Assembly (NCBI RefSeq): GCF_023920225.1
Contig: NZ_CP092587.1
Coordinates: forward strand, 682,001-746,000
DNA length: 64,000 nt
Direction: 5' to 3'
Origin: Vibrio gazogenes
GTDB taxonomy: Bacteria > Pseudomonadota > Gammaproteobacteria > Enterobacterales > Vibrionaceae
The translations under genes and the position numbers were made by a program. The notes beneath the pieces were generated by a model. It saw only the letters and a program-made list of their open reading frames with translations. It searched no databases and was not told the origin of the DNA. Shown here piece by piece: positions 30,913 through 40,040 of the stretch. Every line of letters begins with the position of its first letter. The first letter of the stretch is position 1.

Positions 30913-30937
30913 TTAGGTACAAAATAGAGTGTCATAA
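30913..30937 (+). repeat. 25-bp direct repeat, right copy
   Basis: Exact copy of 28699-28723, directly abutting the right end of IS element 1. Confidence 0.85.
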
Positions 30938-31096
30938 AAAACTTTGTTGTTTCAGAATCGCCCATACAGCGGCTCAGATAAGCCGTCCCATAAATGGTTG
31001 CTTTGGGGGAAACAATACTGATGACTATTTATTTTTTATTCTCTCAACAGCGTTAGGGGAAAAATGGTATCATTTGCTGAAAAAGAGGAAGTCAGT

Positions 31097-31429
31097 ATGC
31101 CCCATTTTCGATTTCGCGCGGTTGAACCGCAGACCGTCCAGCACCTTTCAAAAACATTGGTGGATGAACTACAGTCCCCGATGAATGCTCCTCGTGAAGA
31201 TTTTACATTCGAATACATATATACCACTTTCTTCCAAGAGGGAGAGGTTTCTCAAGCTTATCCTTTTGTTGAAGTGTTGTGGTTTGATCGGGGGCAGGAA
31301 ACTCAGGATCAGGTTGCACAAGTTATTACGCAACAGGTCAGAGAAGTGATAGGAGAAGAGGTTGATGTTGCTGTTATTTTTACAGCACTGAACCAGACAG
31401 ATTACTATGATAATGCGCAACATTATTAA
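31097..31429 (+). CDS. DUF1904 family protein
   Basis: A 110-residue cytosolic protein starting MPHFRFRAVEPQTVQHLS after GAGGAAG; the in-frame start at 31064 lacks a site. Pattern and length fit DUF1904, a tautomerase-like (MIF-superfamily) family in Vibrio and Bacillus whose function is not known. Features that can be seen: the ThxFxxG-like stretch TTFFQEGEVSQAYPFVEVLWFDRG and the acidic C-terminus. The invariant Pro-2 of tautomerases is present. nfsA follows 24 bp later, probably in the same transcript. Confidence 0.7.
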   Translation: MPHFRFRAVEPQTVQHLSKTLVDELQSPMNAPREDFTFEYIYTTFFQEGEVSQAYPFVEVLWFDRGQETQDQVAQVITQQVREVIGEEVDVAVIFTALNQTDYYDNAQHY

Positions 31430-31453
31430 TTGAGAAAATGGAGACAATTTAAG

Positions 31454-32176
31454 ATGAATCCGGTCATTGAAACTATTCAGAGCCATCGCTCGATTCGTTC
31501 CTTTCAAGAGAAACCACTCACAACAGAACAGATGGATGCCATTATTGCTTCTGGGATTGCAGCGTCTTCTTCAAGTTTGTTACAAACTGTCTCTATTATA
31601 CGAGTTACGGATCAGGAGAAACGGCGGGTTTTAGCTGAACTTGCAGGAAATCAGTCTTATGTGGCAAGTGCAGCAGAATTTTTAGTTTTTTGCATTGATT
31701 ACCAACGTCATGCTTCACTGAATCCAAATGTTCAGTCGGAATATACTGAGCTCACTTTGATTGGAGCGATTGATGCCGGGATTATGGCGCAGAACTGCTT
31801 GCTCGCGGCGGAGTCGATGGGGCTCGGCGGTGTTTATATTGGTGGCTTGCGCAATGCTCCGAAAGAAGTCGATGAGTTATTGGGATTACCACAATATACC
31901 GCGATCTTGTTTGGGATGTGTTTGGGATATCCGGCTCAAGATCCAGAGTTGAAACCACGTCTGAGCCCTCAAGTTATTGTTCATGAAAACAGCTATCAGC
32001 CATTAGATCACGCGCTGATCGATGAATATGACCAAAAAATGGAAGACTATTACCAGCATCGCTCGACAAATGCGAAGCAGCAAGCATGGTCTGATCAAGT
32101 CACCACCAAACTGAGTAAAGAGCAACGACCTTTTATTCGGGATTACCTGAACAGTAAGGGATTAGCCAAGAAATAA
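31454..32176 (+). CDS. nfsA: Oxygen-insensitive NADPH nitroreductase NfsA
   Basis: FMN-dependent flavoenzyme reducing nitroaromatics and quinones by two electrons, using NADPH. With start ATG 31454 (MNPVIETIQSHRSIRSFQEKP, behind GGAGA) it has 240 residues, the E. coli NfsA length. SHRSIRSF and ASSSSLLQTVSIIRV bind FMN. GLGGVYIGGLRNAPKEVDELL is the typical NfsA/FRP central segment, and the C-terminal KEQRPFIRDYLNSKGLAKK carries the Arg used for NADPH. Confidence 0.92.
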   Translation: MNPVIETIQSHRSIRSFQEKPLTTEQMDAIIASGIAASSSSLLQTVSIIRVTDQEKRRVLAELAGNQSYVASAAEFLVFCIDYQRHASLNPNVQSEYTELTLIGAIDAGIMAQNCLLAAESMGLGGVYIGGLRNAPKEVDELLGLPQYTAILFGMCLGYPAQDPELKPRLSPQVIVHENSYQPLDHALIDEYDQKMEDYYQHRSTNAKQQAWSDQVTTKLSKEQRPFIRDYLNSKGLAKK

Positions 32177-32182
32177 CAGCGA

Positions 32183-32216
32183 TAAAAAAGCCCAATTTTT
32201 TAATTGGGCTTTTTTT
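32183..32216. terminator. Bidirectional terminator nfsA / yfhL
   Basis: AAAGCCCAATT and AATTGGGCTTT arms, A-rich on the left and T-rich on the right, between convergent genes. Confidence 0.9.
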
Positions 32217-32267
32217 CGTGAACAATCTGAGACTATCATCATTTACACAAGGGGAATGAGCAGATTA

Positions 32268-32522
32268 TCAGGTCAGCCCTTGAATAATGACAAATTTTTC
32301 CAGCAGTTCATCTTCTGTTTCAATATGGTCTGGATTTGTGATGATGCAATTGCTTATCGGACAAACCGACTGACAAGTCGGATGATCGTAATGGCCTTTA
32401 CATTCGGTACAAAGATCCGGATTAATTTCATAAAGATGTTCACCAAATGAAATTGCATTATTCGGACACTCAGGTTCGCACATATCGCAATTGGTGCATT
32501 TACCGGTGATCAAAAGTGCCAT
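32268..32522 (-). CDS. yfhL: YfhL-type 2[4Fe-4S] ferredoxin
   Basis: An 84-residue ferredoxin beginning MALLITGKCTNCDMCEPECP. It has two cluster motifs, CxxCxxCxxxC (CTNCDMCEPEC) and the longer-looped CTEC...CQSVC, as in E. coli YfhL and the Allochromatium-type ferredoxins. The start is one base after the stop of trhP (TGATATG), so translation is coupled. In E. coli the two genes are unlinked. Its likely job here is electron supply to TrhP or a related RNA hydroxylase. Confidence 0.88.
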   Translation of the reverse strand: MALLITGKCTNCDMCEPECPNNAISFGEHLYEINPDLCTECKGHYDHPTCQSVCPISNCIITNPDHIETEDELLEKFVIIQGLT

Positions 32523-32523
32523 A

Positions 32524-33924
32524 TCACTTGCCTGTCGGGTTACGGGTATCCTGACCAACGTTCAGATTGCGCATCAGTAATGCATAATCGAGCTTGACGT
32601 CTTCAGGCACAGGAATATAAACGAAATGACCATTTCCTTTGGCGTCATCAATTGCCTCACTCTTGCGGTTTTCCATCGCTTCCAGTGTGAACACGATATT
32701 CCCTTGTGGCGTCATCAGTTCCAGACTATCGCCCAGACAGAACTTGTTCTTCACTTCAACTTCAACCAAATCACCACGACGTTTACCGGTAAATTCACCC
32801 ACAAACTGCTGACTATCCGATACAGAATATCCATAGTCATAATTCTGGTAAGCATCATGCGTATGGCGACGTAAGAAACCTTCGGTATAGCCTCGGTGTG
32901 CCAGACTTTCCAGTGTGCCTAGCAGCGTCTCATCAAAAGGCTTGCCTGCCACAGCATCATCGATTGCTTTACGGTACACCTGAGCCGTCCGGGCACAATA
33001 ATAGAATGATTTTGTCCGGCCTTCGATTTTCAGGGAATGAACCCCCATCTTCGTGAGACGCTCGACATGCTGTACCGCACGCAGATCTTTTGAGTTCATG
33101 ATATAGGTGCCGTGCTCATCTTCGAAAGCCGCCATTTTTTCATCTGGCCGGTGGCTCTCAGACAGTAACACCACATCGTCTATCGGTTTGCCCGCTCCAA
33201 TGGTGTTTTCCGGACGTTCGTTTTGCACTTCTATCGCTTGTGGCGAATTCGGATCAAATTGTTCGACGATCTGGCCGGCTTCGTCTTCTGTGCCTTTTTC
33301 GACTTTGTATTCCCAACGGCAGGCATTGGTGCATGTTCCCTGATTCGGATCGCGTTTGTTAATGTATCCGGACAGTAGGCAACGACCCGAATAGGCCATA
33401 CAAAGTGCACCGTGAACAAATATTTCCAGTTCGGTGTCCGGACATTTTTCTCGGATTTCTTCAATCTCTTCAAGAGACAGTTCTCGGGAAAGAATAACCC
33501 GAGTGACGCCGTGCATTGACCAGAATTTGACGGTTGCCCAGTTGACGGCATTGGCTTGAACCGATAAGTGGATTGGCATGTCAGGGAAGGCTTCCCGAAC
33601 CATCATGATCAGGCCCGGATCAGACATGATTAGCGCATCCGGCCCCATATCGACAACGGGTTTTAAATCGCGGATAAACGTCTTCAGTTTTGAATTATGC
33701 GGCTGAATATTACAGACCACATAAAACATTTTTCCCTGAGCATGGGCTTCATCGATCCCGATTTTCAGGTTTTCATGATTAAATTCATTATTACGAACCC
33801 GCAGACTGTATCGGGGTTGCCCTGCATAGACAGCATCTGCGCCATAGGCAAATGCGTAACGCATATTTTTGAGGCTACCTGCCGGAGAAAGGAGTTCTGG
33901 TACGAATGTTTTTTCTGTTGTCAT
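32524..33924 (-). CDS. trhP: tRNA uridine-34 hydroxylase TrhP (YegQ, U32 peptidase family)
   Basis: Member of the U32 'peptidase' family that makes 5-hydroxyuridine at the wobble position of tRNAs, en route to cmo5U. The product from ATG 33924 has 466 residues and starts with FVPELLSPAGSLKNMRYAFAYGADAVYAGQ, nearly the E. coli YegQ sequence. The U32 signature EIFVHGALCMAYSGRCLLSGY is present, and the NQGTCTNACRWEY Cys set is a probable Fe-S ligand. In E. coli TrhP activity depends on Fe-S biogenesis and prephenate. The ferredoxin gene lies directly downstream. Confidence 0.9.
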   Translation of the reverse strand: MTTEKTFVPELLSPAGSLKNMRYAFAYGADAVYAGQPRYSLRVRNNEFNHENLKIGIDEAHAQGKMFYVVCNIQPHNSKLKTFIRDLKPVVDMGPDALIMSDPGLIMMVREAFPDMPIHLSVQANAVNWATVKFWSMHGVTRVILSRELSLEEIEEIREKCPDTELEIFVHGALCMAYSGRCLLSGYINKRDPNQGTCTNACRWEYKVEKGTEDEAGQIVEQFDPNSPQAIEVQNERPENTIGAGKPIDDVVLLSESHRPDEKMAAFEDEHGTYIMNSKDLRAVQHVERLTKMGVHSLKIEGRTKSFYYCARTAQVYRKAIDDAVAGKPFDETLLGTLESLAHRGYTEGFLRRHTHDAYQNYDYGYSVSDSQQFVGEFTGKRRGDLVEVEVKNKFCLGDSLELMTPQGNIVFTLEAMENRKSEAIDDAKGNGHFVYIPVPEDVKLDYALLMRNLNVGQDTRNPTGK

Positions 33925-34143
33925 TGCTTCTATTCCAAATCTGATCACAAGTCAGGCCGATACCACCTGATGGTACCGGAGGGGGCGAATTTTACGTCAA
34001 AACAGGTTGTGATCCTAGCTTTGTTTCGGATGGATTTAGCGATGGATTATGGCGGCTCATTGAGAGAATGAAAGGGAGACGATAAACAGTGCGGTCATCA
34101 AAAGCGGTGCGACATGGTCACACTTGTTCAGGTTGGAAAACAC

Positions 34144-34182
34144 AAAAGCCAGCAGCAGGATTTACCGACGGCTGGCTTTTTA
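34144..34182. terminator. rdgC terminator
   Basis: AAAAGCCAGC/GCTGGCTTTT arms with a ~17-base loop, followed by T or A tracts on either strand, 30 bp past the rdgC stop. Confidence 0.75.
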
Positions 34183-34208
34183 ATCATTTCATGTGAATGA
34201 AGTCTGTG

Positions 34209-35120
34209 TTACTCGGATTCGGGTAAGCCACCTAATGCTTCAAACAGGTTCGGCAGAAAAGCACTGAGTTCACCGCACATCAACGAGAAATCGGCATCGA
34301 AGCGAGCGGCACGATCTTCACGGGGAATATCTTCGTTGTGATCTTTCAGCTCATCGCTGTATTGTACTCTTTTCAGGCTCGCATCGTCGGCCAGTACAAA
34401 TGTGATTCGCTCCTGCCAGCTTAGCGCCAGCTTGGTTACCACTTTGTTGGCAGTGATGTGACTCATAATTTCGTCACTGGTCAGATCCTGTTTTTTACAA
34501 CGTACGACGGCACCATCTTCCAGTAAAGATTTTAGCTCAGCTTCGTCTTGCAGTTGAAAACCTGTCGGTAACTGGCCGCTTTGAACCCATTCGGTGAGCG
34601 TGGTTTCGACCGCATTTTGAGGGATCGCCGGAATAACAGGCAGGCTGCCCATGGTTTTACGTAGCAGTGAAATGACTTCTTCTGCTTTTTTATAACTTCC
34701 CGCATCGACCACGATTAACCCTAGTGAAGGCAAGATGAGCAAATAGGTATATTGGCTTTTGCTAAACGCACGCGGGAGTAGATCAATGATGATATCCTCT
34801 TTGAGCGTATCTTTTTCTTTCTTTTTAATGGGGCGGCCTTCTTCCGCCTCAAGCGTTTCTACTTTACTCGCAAGAGAGTCTTGAATCACCGATGCCGGCA
34901 AGAGTTTTTCTTCTTTTCTGGCACATACGAGGATGCGGTCTTCAGAAAGATGGGTCAGCATATCCCCATCTTTTCCCATCACACTTGTCCAGCCGAATTT
35001 CTGCTTATCCTGACTGCCGCATGGTGTAAAGCGGAATTCATGAAGTTGTTTTTCTAGTTGATCGGCATTGAAGTGGATATCGCTATTTACACGATAAACC
35101 ATACAGTTTTTAAACCACAT
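34209..35120 (-). CDS. rdgC: Recombination-associated protein RdgC
   Basis: Ring-shaped nucleoid-associated DNA-binding protein that restrains RecA. Its 303 residues equal the E. coli length. [26 protein letters not shown] and [20 protein letters not shown] are diagnostic, as are [16 protein letters not shown] and the C-terminal [26 protein letters not shown]. There are no signal peptide or membrane segments. It is monocistronic and divergent from phoB. Confidence 0.95.
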   Translation of the reverse strand: MWFKNCMVYRVNSDIHFNADQLEKQLHEFRFTPCGSQDKQKFGWTSVMGKDGDMLTHLSEDRILVCARKEEKLLPASVIQDSLASKVETLEAEEGRPIKKKEKDTLKEDIIIDLLPRAFSKSQYTYLLILPSLGLIVVDAGSYKKAEEVISLLRKTMGSLPVIPAIPQNAVETTLTEWVQSGQLPTGFQLQDEAELKSLLEDGAVVRCKKQDLTSDEIMSHITANKVVTKLALSWQERITFVLADDASLKRVQYSDELKDHNEDIPREDRAARFDADFSLMCGELSAFLPNLFEALGGLPESE

Positions 35121-35359
35121 AAAGTCTCTCTTGTCCCATAATCAAGGGCGAATATCATAGGCTAAAAGCAAATAAATGTCTCAGCCGATTTGCAATCTCT
35201 GGAGCCGGTTAACTTCCTTAATGCTGTTGAAACCCCGCCATGACAGTAGGAATCGATGCGATAAACATCGATAGTTCAGGCTGTTGCGCCAAAGGGCTTA
35301 TCTGCGAAAGCATTTATCTGTGAATTTGCGACGAACGTTATGTGAAAATTTGTTTTCAA
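35121..35359. other. rdgC-phoB intergenic region
   Basis: Part of a 309-bp gap (35121-35429). It contains a seven-base inverted repeat ATCGATG/CATCGAT at 35252-35272 of unknown meaning, and then the Pho box listed separately. No open frame looks real. Confidence 0.4.
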
Positions 35360-35377
35360 AGGTCACAAAAGTGTCAT
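35360..35377 (+). promoter_or_regulatory. Pho box upstream of phoB
   Basis: AGGTCAC-AAAA-GTGTCAT: two direct seven-base PhoB half-sites (consensus CTGTCAT) with the standard four-base A/T spacer, about 50 bp before phoB. This fits PhoB autoactivation. Confidence 0.75.
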
Positions 35378-35429
35378 AATTATTTTTAATAATGCAAAGC
35401 GTTGATAGAAAAACAAAGGCTAATCGGAT

Positions 35430-36119
35430 ATGTCCAGAAGGATTCTTGTGGTTGAGGACGAAGCACCCATTCGGGAAATGTTGTGTTTTGTACTTGAACA
35501 AAAAGGTTATCAGGCGGTTGAAGCTGAAGACTATGAGACCGCCATTAACAAACTGGCAGAACCTTTCCCTGATCTTGTTTTACTTGATTGGATGCTTCCC
35601 GGAGGAAGTGGCATTAATTTTATCAAACACATGAAACGAGATGAGTTAACCCGCAATATTCCGGTCGTGATGTTGACGGCTCGCGGAGAAGAAGAAGATA
35701 AAGTGCGCGGACTTGAAGTCGGTGCTGATGATTACATTACTAAACCTTTTTCTCCGAAAGAGCTGGTCGCCCGACTCAAAGCTGTGATTCGACGTGTGAC
35801 GCCGACAGCGTTGGAAGATGTCATTGATGTTCAGGGGCTCAAACTTGATCCGGTTTCACACCGGGTGACAGCCAATGATAAAGCGCTGGACATGGGGCCG
35901 ACAGAGTTTAAGTTGCTGCATTTCTTTATGACGCATCAAGAACGGGTCTATAGTCGTGAACAGTTACTGAATAATGTCTGGGGTACGAATGTTTATGTCG
36001 AAGACCGGACTGTGGATGTGCATATTCGTCGCTTGAGAAAAGCACTGGAAGATGCCGAACACGATAAATTAGTTCAGACGGTCCGTGGTGCCGGATATCG
36101 TTTTTCAACGAAAGCATAA
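35430..36119 (+). CDS. phoB: Phosphate regulon response regulator PhoB
   Basis: OmpR-family transcription activator of phosphate-starvation genes. Length 229 residues, as in E. coli. The receiver domain begins [17 protein letters not shown], with the phospho-Asp near 53 ([12 protein letters not shown]), Thr/Ser at [10 protein letters not shown] and Lys at TKPFSPKEL. The winged-helix domain (about 130-226) ends with [17 protein letters not shown] and VRGAGYRFS. phoR and pstS follow in the same direction. Confidence 0.96.
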   Translation: MSRRILVVEDEAPIREMLCFVLEQKGYQAVEAEDYETAINKLAEPFPDLVLLDWMLPGGSGINFIKHMKRDELTRNIPVVMLTARGEEEDKVRGLEVGADDYITKPFSPKELVARLKAVIRRVTPTALEDVIDVQGLKLDPVSHRVTANDKALDMGPTEFKLLHFFMTHQERVYSREQLLNNVWGTNVYVEDRTVDVHIRRLRKALEDAEHDKLVQTVRGAGYRFSTKA

Positions 36120-36160
36120 CTGATGTTGATGGCTTGGTTGAAGCATCGTAGAGGAGTGAG

Positions 36161-37462
36161 ATGGTCGAACGTCTAACATGGAAAAGGCTGGCTTGGGGGC
36201 TGGCTTTTTTTTACTGTCCTTGGGTACTGGTCGGCTGGATCTTTGGCTACATGCCTTGGCTGTTGTTGATCGCGACAGTCATTCAACTCCTCTGGCATCT
36301 GGGCAATCAAGTCCGTCTTTCTGCCTGGCTGTGGGATGAGCGCCGTTTAGGGCCGCCATCTGGCAAAGGACAATGGGAATATCTCTTTAACGGTATCTAC
36401 CATCTTCAACAGCATCAGCGTAAAAAACGCAAAGAGCTGGCAAATCTGATCCGACGTTTCCGTAACGGTGCGGAATCGTTGCCCGATGGTGTGGTGGTCT
36501 TCCGCGATGAAGGCAATATCGTTTGGTGTAATCGACTCGCTCAGAACCTGTTGGGGTTTCGTTGGCCCGAAGATGAAGGTCAGCCGATATCTAACCTTTT
36601 GCGGGCGCCCGATTTTATTAAATACCTCGAAAAGAATGATTTTACCGAACCATTGGAAATTCATTCACCGCTGAATGTCGATCGCATGCTGGAACTGCGG
36701 ATTGTGCCTTACACCAAAGGTGAACACTTGCTGGTGGTGCGTGATGTGACCCAGTTGAAGCAGTTGGAAGGCATGCGGAGAAACTTCTTCGCCAACGTCT
36801 CTCATGAATTACGGACGCCAATGACGGTTTTACAGGGATATCTGGAGATGACTGAAGATCCGGATATGCTCGGCGGCCCGATGTGGGAGAAGGCGCATCA
36901 GGTCATGACTGAGCAACTCAGTCGGATGAATAGTCTGGTGAATCAGTTACTGACTTTATCGAAGATCGAAGCGGCGCCAATGCATGAATTGGATGAAGTG
37001 GTGGATATTCCTGCAATGCTCAAGGTGCTGGAGAAAGAAGCCATGAGCCTCAGTGGTGACAATCAACATCAATTGCATTTTGAAGTGGATCAAACCCTGA
37101 AAGTGTTGGGCGATGACGATCAGCTCAGAAGCGCAGTCTCTAATCTTGTTTATAATGCGGTGAAATATACGCCTCCCAAGGCAGATATCCATGTGCGCTG
37201 GTATGCCAGTTATCAGGGGGCATGTCTGGAAGTTGAAGATTCAGGGGAAGGCATCGCACCGCAGCACCTACACCGTCTGACGGAGCGCTTTTACCGGGTC
37301 GATAAAGCGCGTTCCCGCGATACCGGTGGTAGTGGGCTTGGGCTGGCAATCGTGAAACACGCCCTTTCTCATCATGACTCACATCTTGATATTCACAGTG
37401 AAGTCGGTGTCGGCAGTCGGTTTTCTTTTGTATTACCCAAACGTCTGGTTGTGCAATCATGA
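36161..37462 (+). CDS. phoR: Phosphate regulon sensor kinase PhoR
   Basis: Inner-membrane histidine kinase of 433 residues. Two closely spaced hydrophobic segments lie at about 8-50 with almost no periplasmic loop, followed by the charged region and a PAS domain (about 98-190). The HisKA motif [18 protein letters not shown] puts the phospho-His near 215, and the ATPase shows [17 protein letters not shown] and [12 protein letters not shown]. It senses phosphate through PstSCAB-PhoU rather than by a large sensor domain. Its stop overlaps the start of the following pstS gene by four bases. Confidence 0.95.
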   Translation: MVERLTWKRLAWGLAFFYCPWVLVGWIFGYMPWLLLIATVIQLLWHLGNQVRLSAWLWDERRLGPPSGKGQWEYLFNGIYHLQQHQRKKRKELANLIRRFRNGAESLPDGVVVFRDEGNIVWCNRLAQNLLGFRWPEDEGQPISNLLRAPDFIKYLEKNDFTEPLEIHSPLNVDRMLELRIVPYTKGEHLLVVRDVTQLKQLEGMRRNFFANVSHELRTPMTVLQGYLEMTEDPDMLGGPMWEKAHQVMTEQLSRMNSLVNQLLTLSKIEAAPMHELDEVVDIPAMLKVLEKEAMSLSGDNQHQLHFEVDQTLKVLGDDDQLRSAVSNLVYNAVKYTPPKADIHVRWYASYQGACLEVEDSGEGIAPQHLHRLTERFYRVDKARSRDTGGSGLGLAIVKHALSHHDSHLDIHSEVGVGSRFSFVLPKRLVVQS

Positions 37463-38430
37463 GCCGAGTCAAGCGCTGGTTATGGGGCTTTCTGGTGTGT
37501 TGGTGGAGTGGTTGGTCGCTGCAAGCGGCAACACTGTCTGAGTCGTTGCCCGAGTACCAGAAACAGCTTGGTGTCTCCGGCAGCCTCTTGTCGGTCGGGT
37601 CCGATACGCTGGCGGGTGTCATGTCTTTGTGGGTGGAAGCCTTCCAGTCTTACTATCCGAATATTAATATTCAAGTGCAGGCTTCCGGCTCTTCAACGGC
37701 ACCACCGGCATTGATACAAGGGACTGCTCAATTGGGTCCGATGAGTCGGGTAATGCGGCACCGGGAGGTCGGGGCGTTTGAACAGACGTATGGCTATAAA
37801 CCGACGGTTCTGCGCGTGGCGATTGATGCCATTGGGATTTTCGTCCGGCAGGATAACCCGATTAAGGGACTCAGTTTTCAGCAAATCGATGCGATGTTTT
37901 CTACAACACTACGATGTGGGGAAACTCAGCATCTGACAAGCTGGTCTCAGCTCGGCATCAAAGCGCGTTGGGCGCTGCGTACAATTCAGTTATTCGGGCG
38001 TAATTCAGTGTCTGGGACTTACGGTTATTTTAAAAATCATGCGCTGTGTGGCGGTGATTTCAGCCCGAGAGTGAACGAACAGCCCGGCTCTGCTTCTGTG
38101 GTGCAGTCGGTTGCGTCCTCGATGAATGCCATCGGTTATTCTGGTATTGGTTATTCGGTTTCCGGGGTTCGGTTGGTTCCGATATCCCGCGAGGGAACAA
38201 ATTATATTTTCCCTAACCGGGATCATATTTTGTCCGGAGACTATCCGTTATCACGCTATCTCTATATTTATATCAATAAAAATCCGGAGCGGTCACTCTC
38301 ACCGGTTGAGGAAGCATTCATTCGTTTTATCTTTTCCCGGGAGGGACAGGCGCTGGTTGCGAAAGATGGCTATGTCCCGGTATCGCCACAAATCGCCAGA
38401 CAAGAACTGGCGAAAGTCGGATTAAATTGA
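37459..38430 (+). CDS. pstS: PstS-type periplasmic phosphate-binding protein
   Basis: Periplasmic binding protein of 323 residues with a signal peptide ([21 protein letters not shown], cut likely after LQA). The fold begins at [19 protein letters not shown], with [22 protein letters not shown] and [23 protein letters not shown] as phosphate-contacting loops. It belongs to the PstS-like group fused to phoBR operons in Vibrio, distinct from the E. coli pstS that sits with its transporter. It overlaps phoR by ATGA. Two Cys (in LRCGET and ALCGGD) may form a disulphide. Confidence 0.88.
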   Translation: MSRVKRWLWGFLVCWWSGWSLQAATLSESLPEYQKQLGVSGSLLSVGSDTLAGVMSLWVEAFQSYYPNINIQVQASGSSTAPPALIQGTAQLGPMSRVMRHREVGAFEQTYGYKPTVLRVAIDAIGIFVRQDNPIKGLSFQQIDAMFSTTLRCGETQHLTSWSQLGIKARWALRTIQLFGRNSVSGTYGYFKNHALCGGDFSPRVNEQPGSASVVQSVASSMNAIGYSGIGYSVSGVRLVPISREGTNYIFPNRDHILSGDYPLSRYLYIYINKNPERSLSPVEEAFIRFIFSREGQALVAKDGYVPVSPQIARQELAKVGLN

Positions 38431-38463
38431 GATGCAAAAGACGGTGAGGTGACAACATCATCG

Positions 38464-38500
38464 CCTTTCACCTTTCACCTTTCACCTTTCACCTTTCACC
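38464..38500 (+). repeat. Heptanucleotide tandem repeat (CCTTTCA)5
   Basis: Five uninterrupted copies of CCTTTCA followed by CC, between the convergent pstS and ppx stops. A simple-sequence repeat in which copy number may vary between strains. Confidence 0.95.
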
Positions 38501-38537
38501 CATGACGTTGTTGTGTTTAATATTTAAAAATCAATGG

Positions 38538-40040
38538 TTAGAAGATTAATGTCCAACCGATATTTTCCCAGTATTGCTGCTCGCTGAGTAGATCGGCATG
38601 AAGCAGTTTGTTGTTTTCTAACCATTCGACATCATGGCTGGAAAGTGTCCAAACGTTGTCCTCTGCTGTCAGACATATCTCCGGTAGTAATTCATCACTT
38701 CTTTGTCCGTTAAGAACTATCGCCAGCCTGAGAATGCGGATCAGTTGGATGATCTGTTTTTTCTTGTAGAGCGTGAAGTCCGGCATTTCGTTGAGCTTTA
38801 ATGCTTTTCTCTGAAAACGGGCCAATGTAGAGAGGACCAATTGCTGCTCGCTGTTAAATCCCGGCATATTGGTGTAGCGAAGAATATACTCCGAATGGCG
38901 GTGATACCCTTGCAGGCTGATGCTAAGACCGACCTCGTGTAACAGAGCACTCCATTCCAGCAAATCGACCAGTTCATGTTGCTGAGGCGATATCTTGGCT
39001 CCGTGATGGATTTGATCAAAAAACTGCCGAGCCAATCCTTTTATTTTTGCGGCATGTTCCAGATCGACTCGATGTTTCTGAGCGAGACTCTCGGTCGTTC
39101 TCAAGCGAATATCCGAACATTTAAAGCGTTCTTCCATTTCATACAGTAACCCTTCTCTGAGGGCGCCTTGTGAAAAATGCATCTCTTTGATATTCAGATC
39201 TTTTAAAATGGCATACAGAATCGCAACGCCTGCGGCAAATACCGGTTTTCTTTCGTCACTGAGGCCCTTGAGATCCAATTCTTCAATCTGGTTTTTTTCA
39301 CAGAGTTTGTCGATCAGTGTCTCCAATCGCTCGATGGTGATAATGCCATCGTCATAGCCAATGCCGATCAACACTTCCCGGACTGCTTTGATGGTACCAG
39401 ACGCTCCGAACGCACTTTGCCAGCCTTTTTTACGATATTGTCGAGCGACGGATTCCAGCTTTTGCTGTGCGGCAACGAATGCTTGGGCAAACCGTTTTTT
39501 GGAAAGTTTGCCTTGGGGGAAAAAACGCTGATTGTAACTGACACAGCCCATTTGGAGACTGTTGACCAGTTGTGCTTCAAATCCCTGACCAATCACCATT
39601 TCGGTACTTCCCCCGCCAATATCAACGACGAGCATTGAGTCTGATTGCGGTTGGGTATGAGCCACTCCCAGATAAATGAGTCGGCCTTCTTCCATACCCG
39701 GAATGATCTCTATCGGGTAGGGCAGAATAGTGCGAGCACATTCAATGAATTTCTGAGCATTTGCTGCTTGGCGTAAGGTATGGGTTGCCGCAATGCGGAC
39801 ATTTTCCGGTGCGAATCCCTGAATACGTTCAGCAAACATCGCAAGGCAATCCAGCCCACGGGTCATCGCTTCGTCATTGAGTTTTTTAGTGTTATCGAGC
39901 CCTGATGCCAGCCGGACACGTTGTTTATGGCGGCTGATCAACTGAAGATCCTGATCGATAACTTGTGCGACCACCATGTGGAAACTATTGGAACCTAAAT
40001 CAATTGCAGCGATATGTCGGGGCTCACTGGGTGCTTTCAT
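38538..40040 (-). CDS. ppx: Exopolyphosphatase Ppx
   Basis: Processively hydrolyses terminal phosphates from long-chain polyphosphate. The 500 residues include the ASKHA phosphate loops [14 protein letters not shown] (residues 10-23) and [16 protein letters not shown] near 135, the catalytic-Glu region [15 protein letters not shown], and a C-terminal HD-like helical domain ([28 protein letters not shown]). Length matches E. coli Ppx (about 513) better than the paralogue GppA in this context. The start overlaps the 3' end of ppk by 17 bp, the standard ppk-ppx operon. Confidence 0.93.
   Translation of the reverse strand: MKAPSEPRHIAAIDLGSNSFHMVVAQVIDQDLQLISRHKQRVRLASGLDNTKKLNDEAMTRGLDCLAMFAERIQGFAPENVRIAATHTLRQAANAQKFIECARTILPYPIEIIPGMEEGRLIYLGVAHTQPQSDSMLVVDIGGGSTEMVIGQGFEAQLVNSLQMGCVSYNQRFFPQGKLSKKRFAQAFVAAQQKLESVARQYRKKGWQSAFGASGTIKAVREVLIGIGYDDGIITIERLETLIDKLCEKNQIEELDLKGLSDERKPVFAAGVAILYAILKDLNIKEMHFSQGALREGLLYEMEERFKCSDIRLRTTESLAQKHRVDLEHAAKIKGLARQFFDQIHHGAKISPQQHELVDLLEWSALLHEVGLSISLQGYHRHSEYILRYTNMPGFNSEQQLVLSTLARFQRKALKLNEMPDFTLYKKKQIIQLIRILRLAIVLNGQRSDELLPEICLTAEDNVWTLSSHDVEWLENNKLLHADLLSEQQYWENIGWTLIF

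Noticed and set aside
28699..30937. The 25-bp repeats as attachment sites of an integrated phage or island.
   Set aside because: Only IS630 genes lie between them; there is no integrase, and the repeat is not part of a tRNA end.
30840..31184. A 114-codon + strand frame crossing the IS end into the DUF1904 gene.
   Set aside because: It starts inside the IS, spans the direct repeat and overlaps the better-supported gene at 31097 in another frame.
35252..35272. ATCGATG/CATCGAT inverted repeat as a terminator or operator.
   Set aside because: The stem is short, there is no T tract and no matching regulator motif; mentioned only in the intergenic entry.
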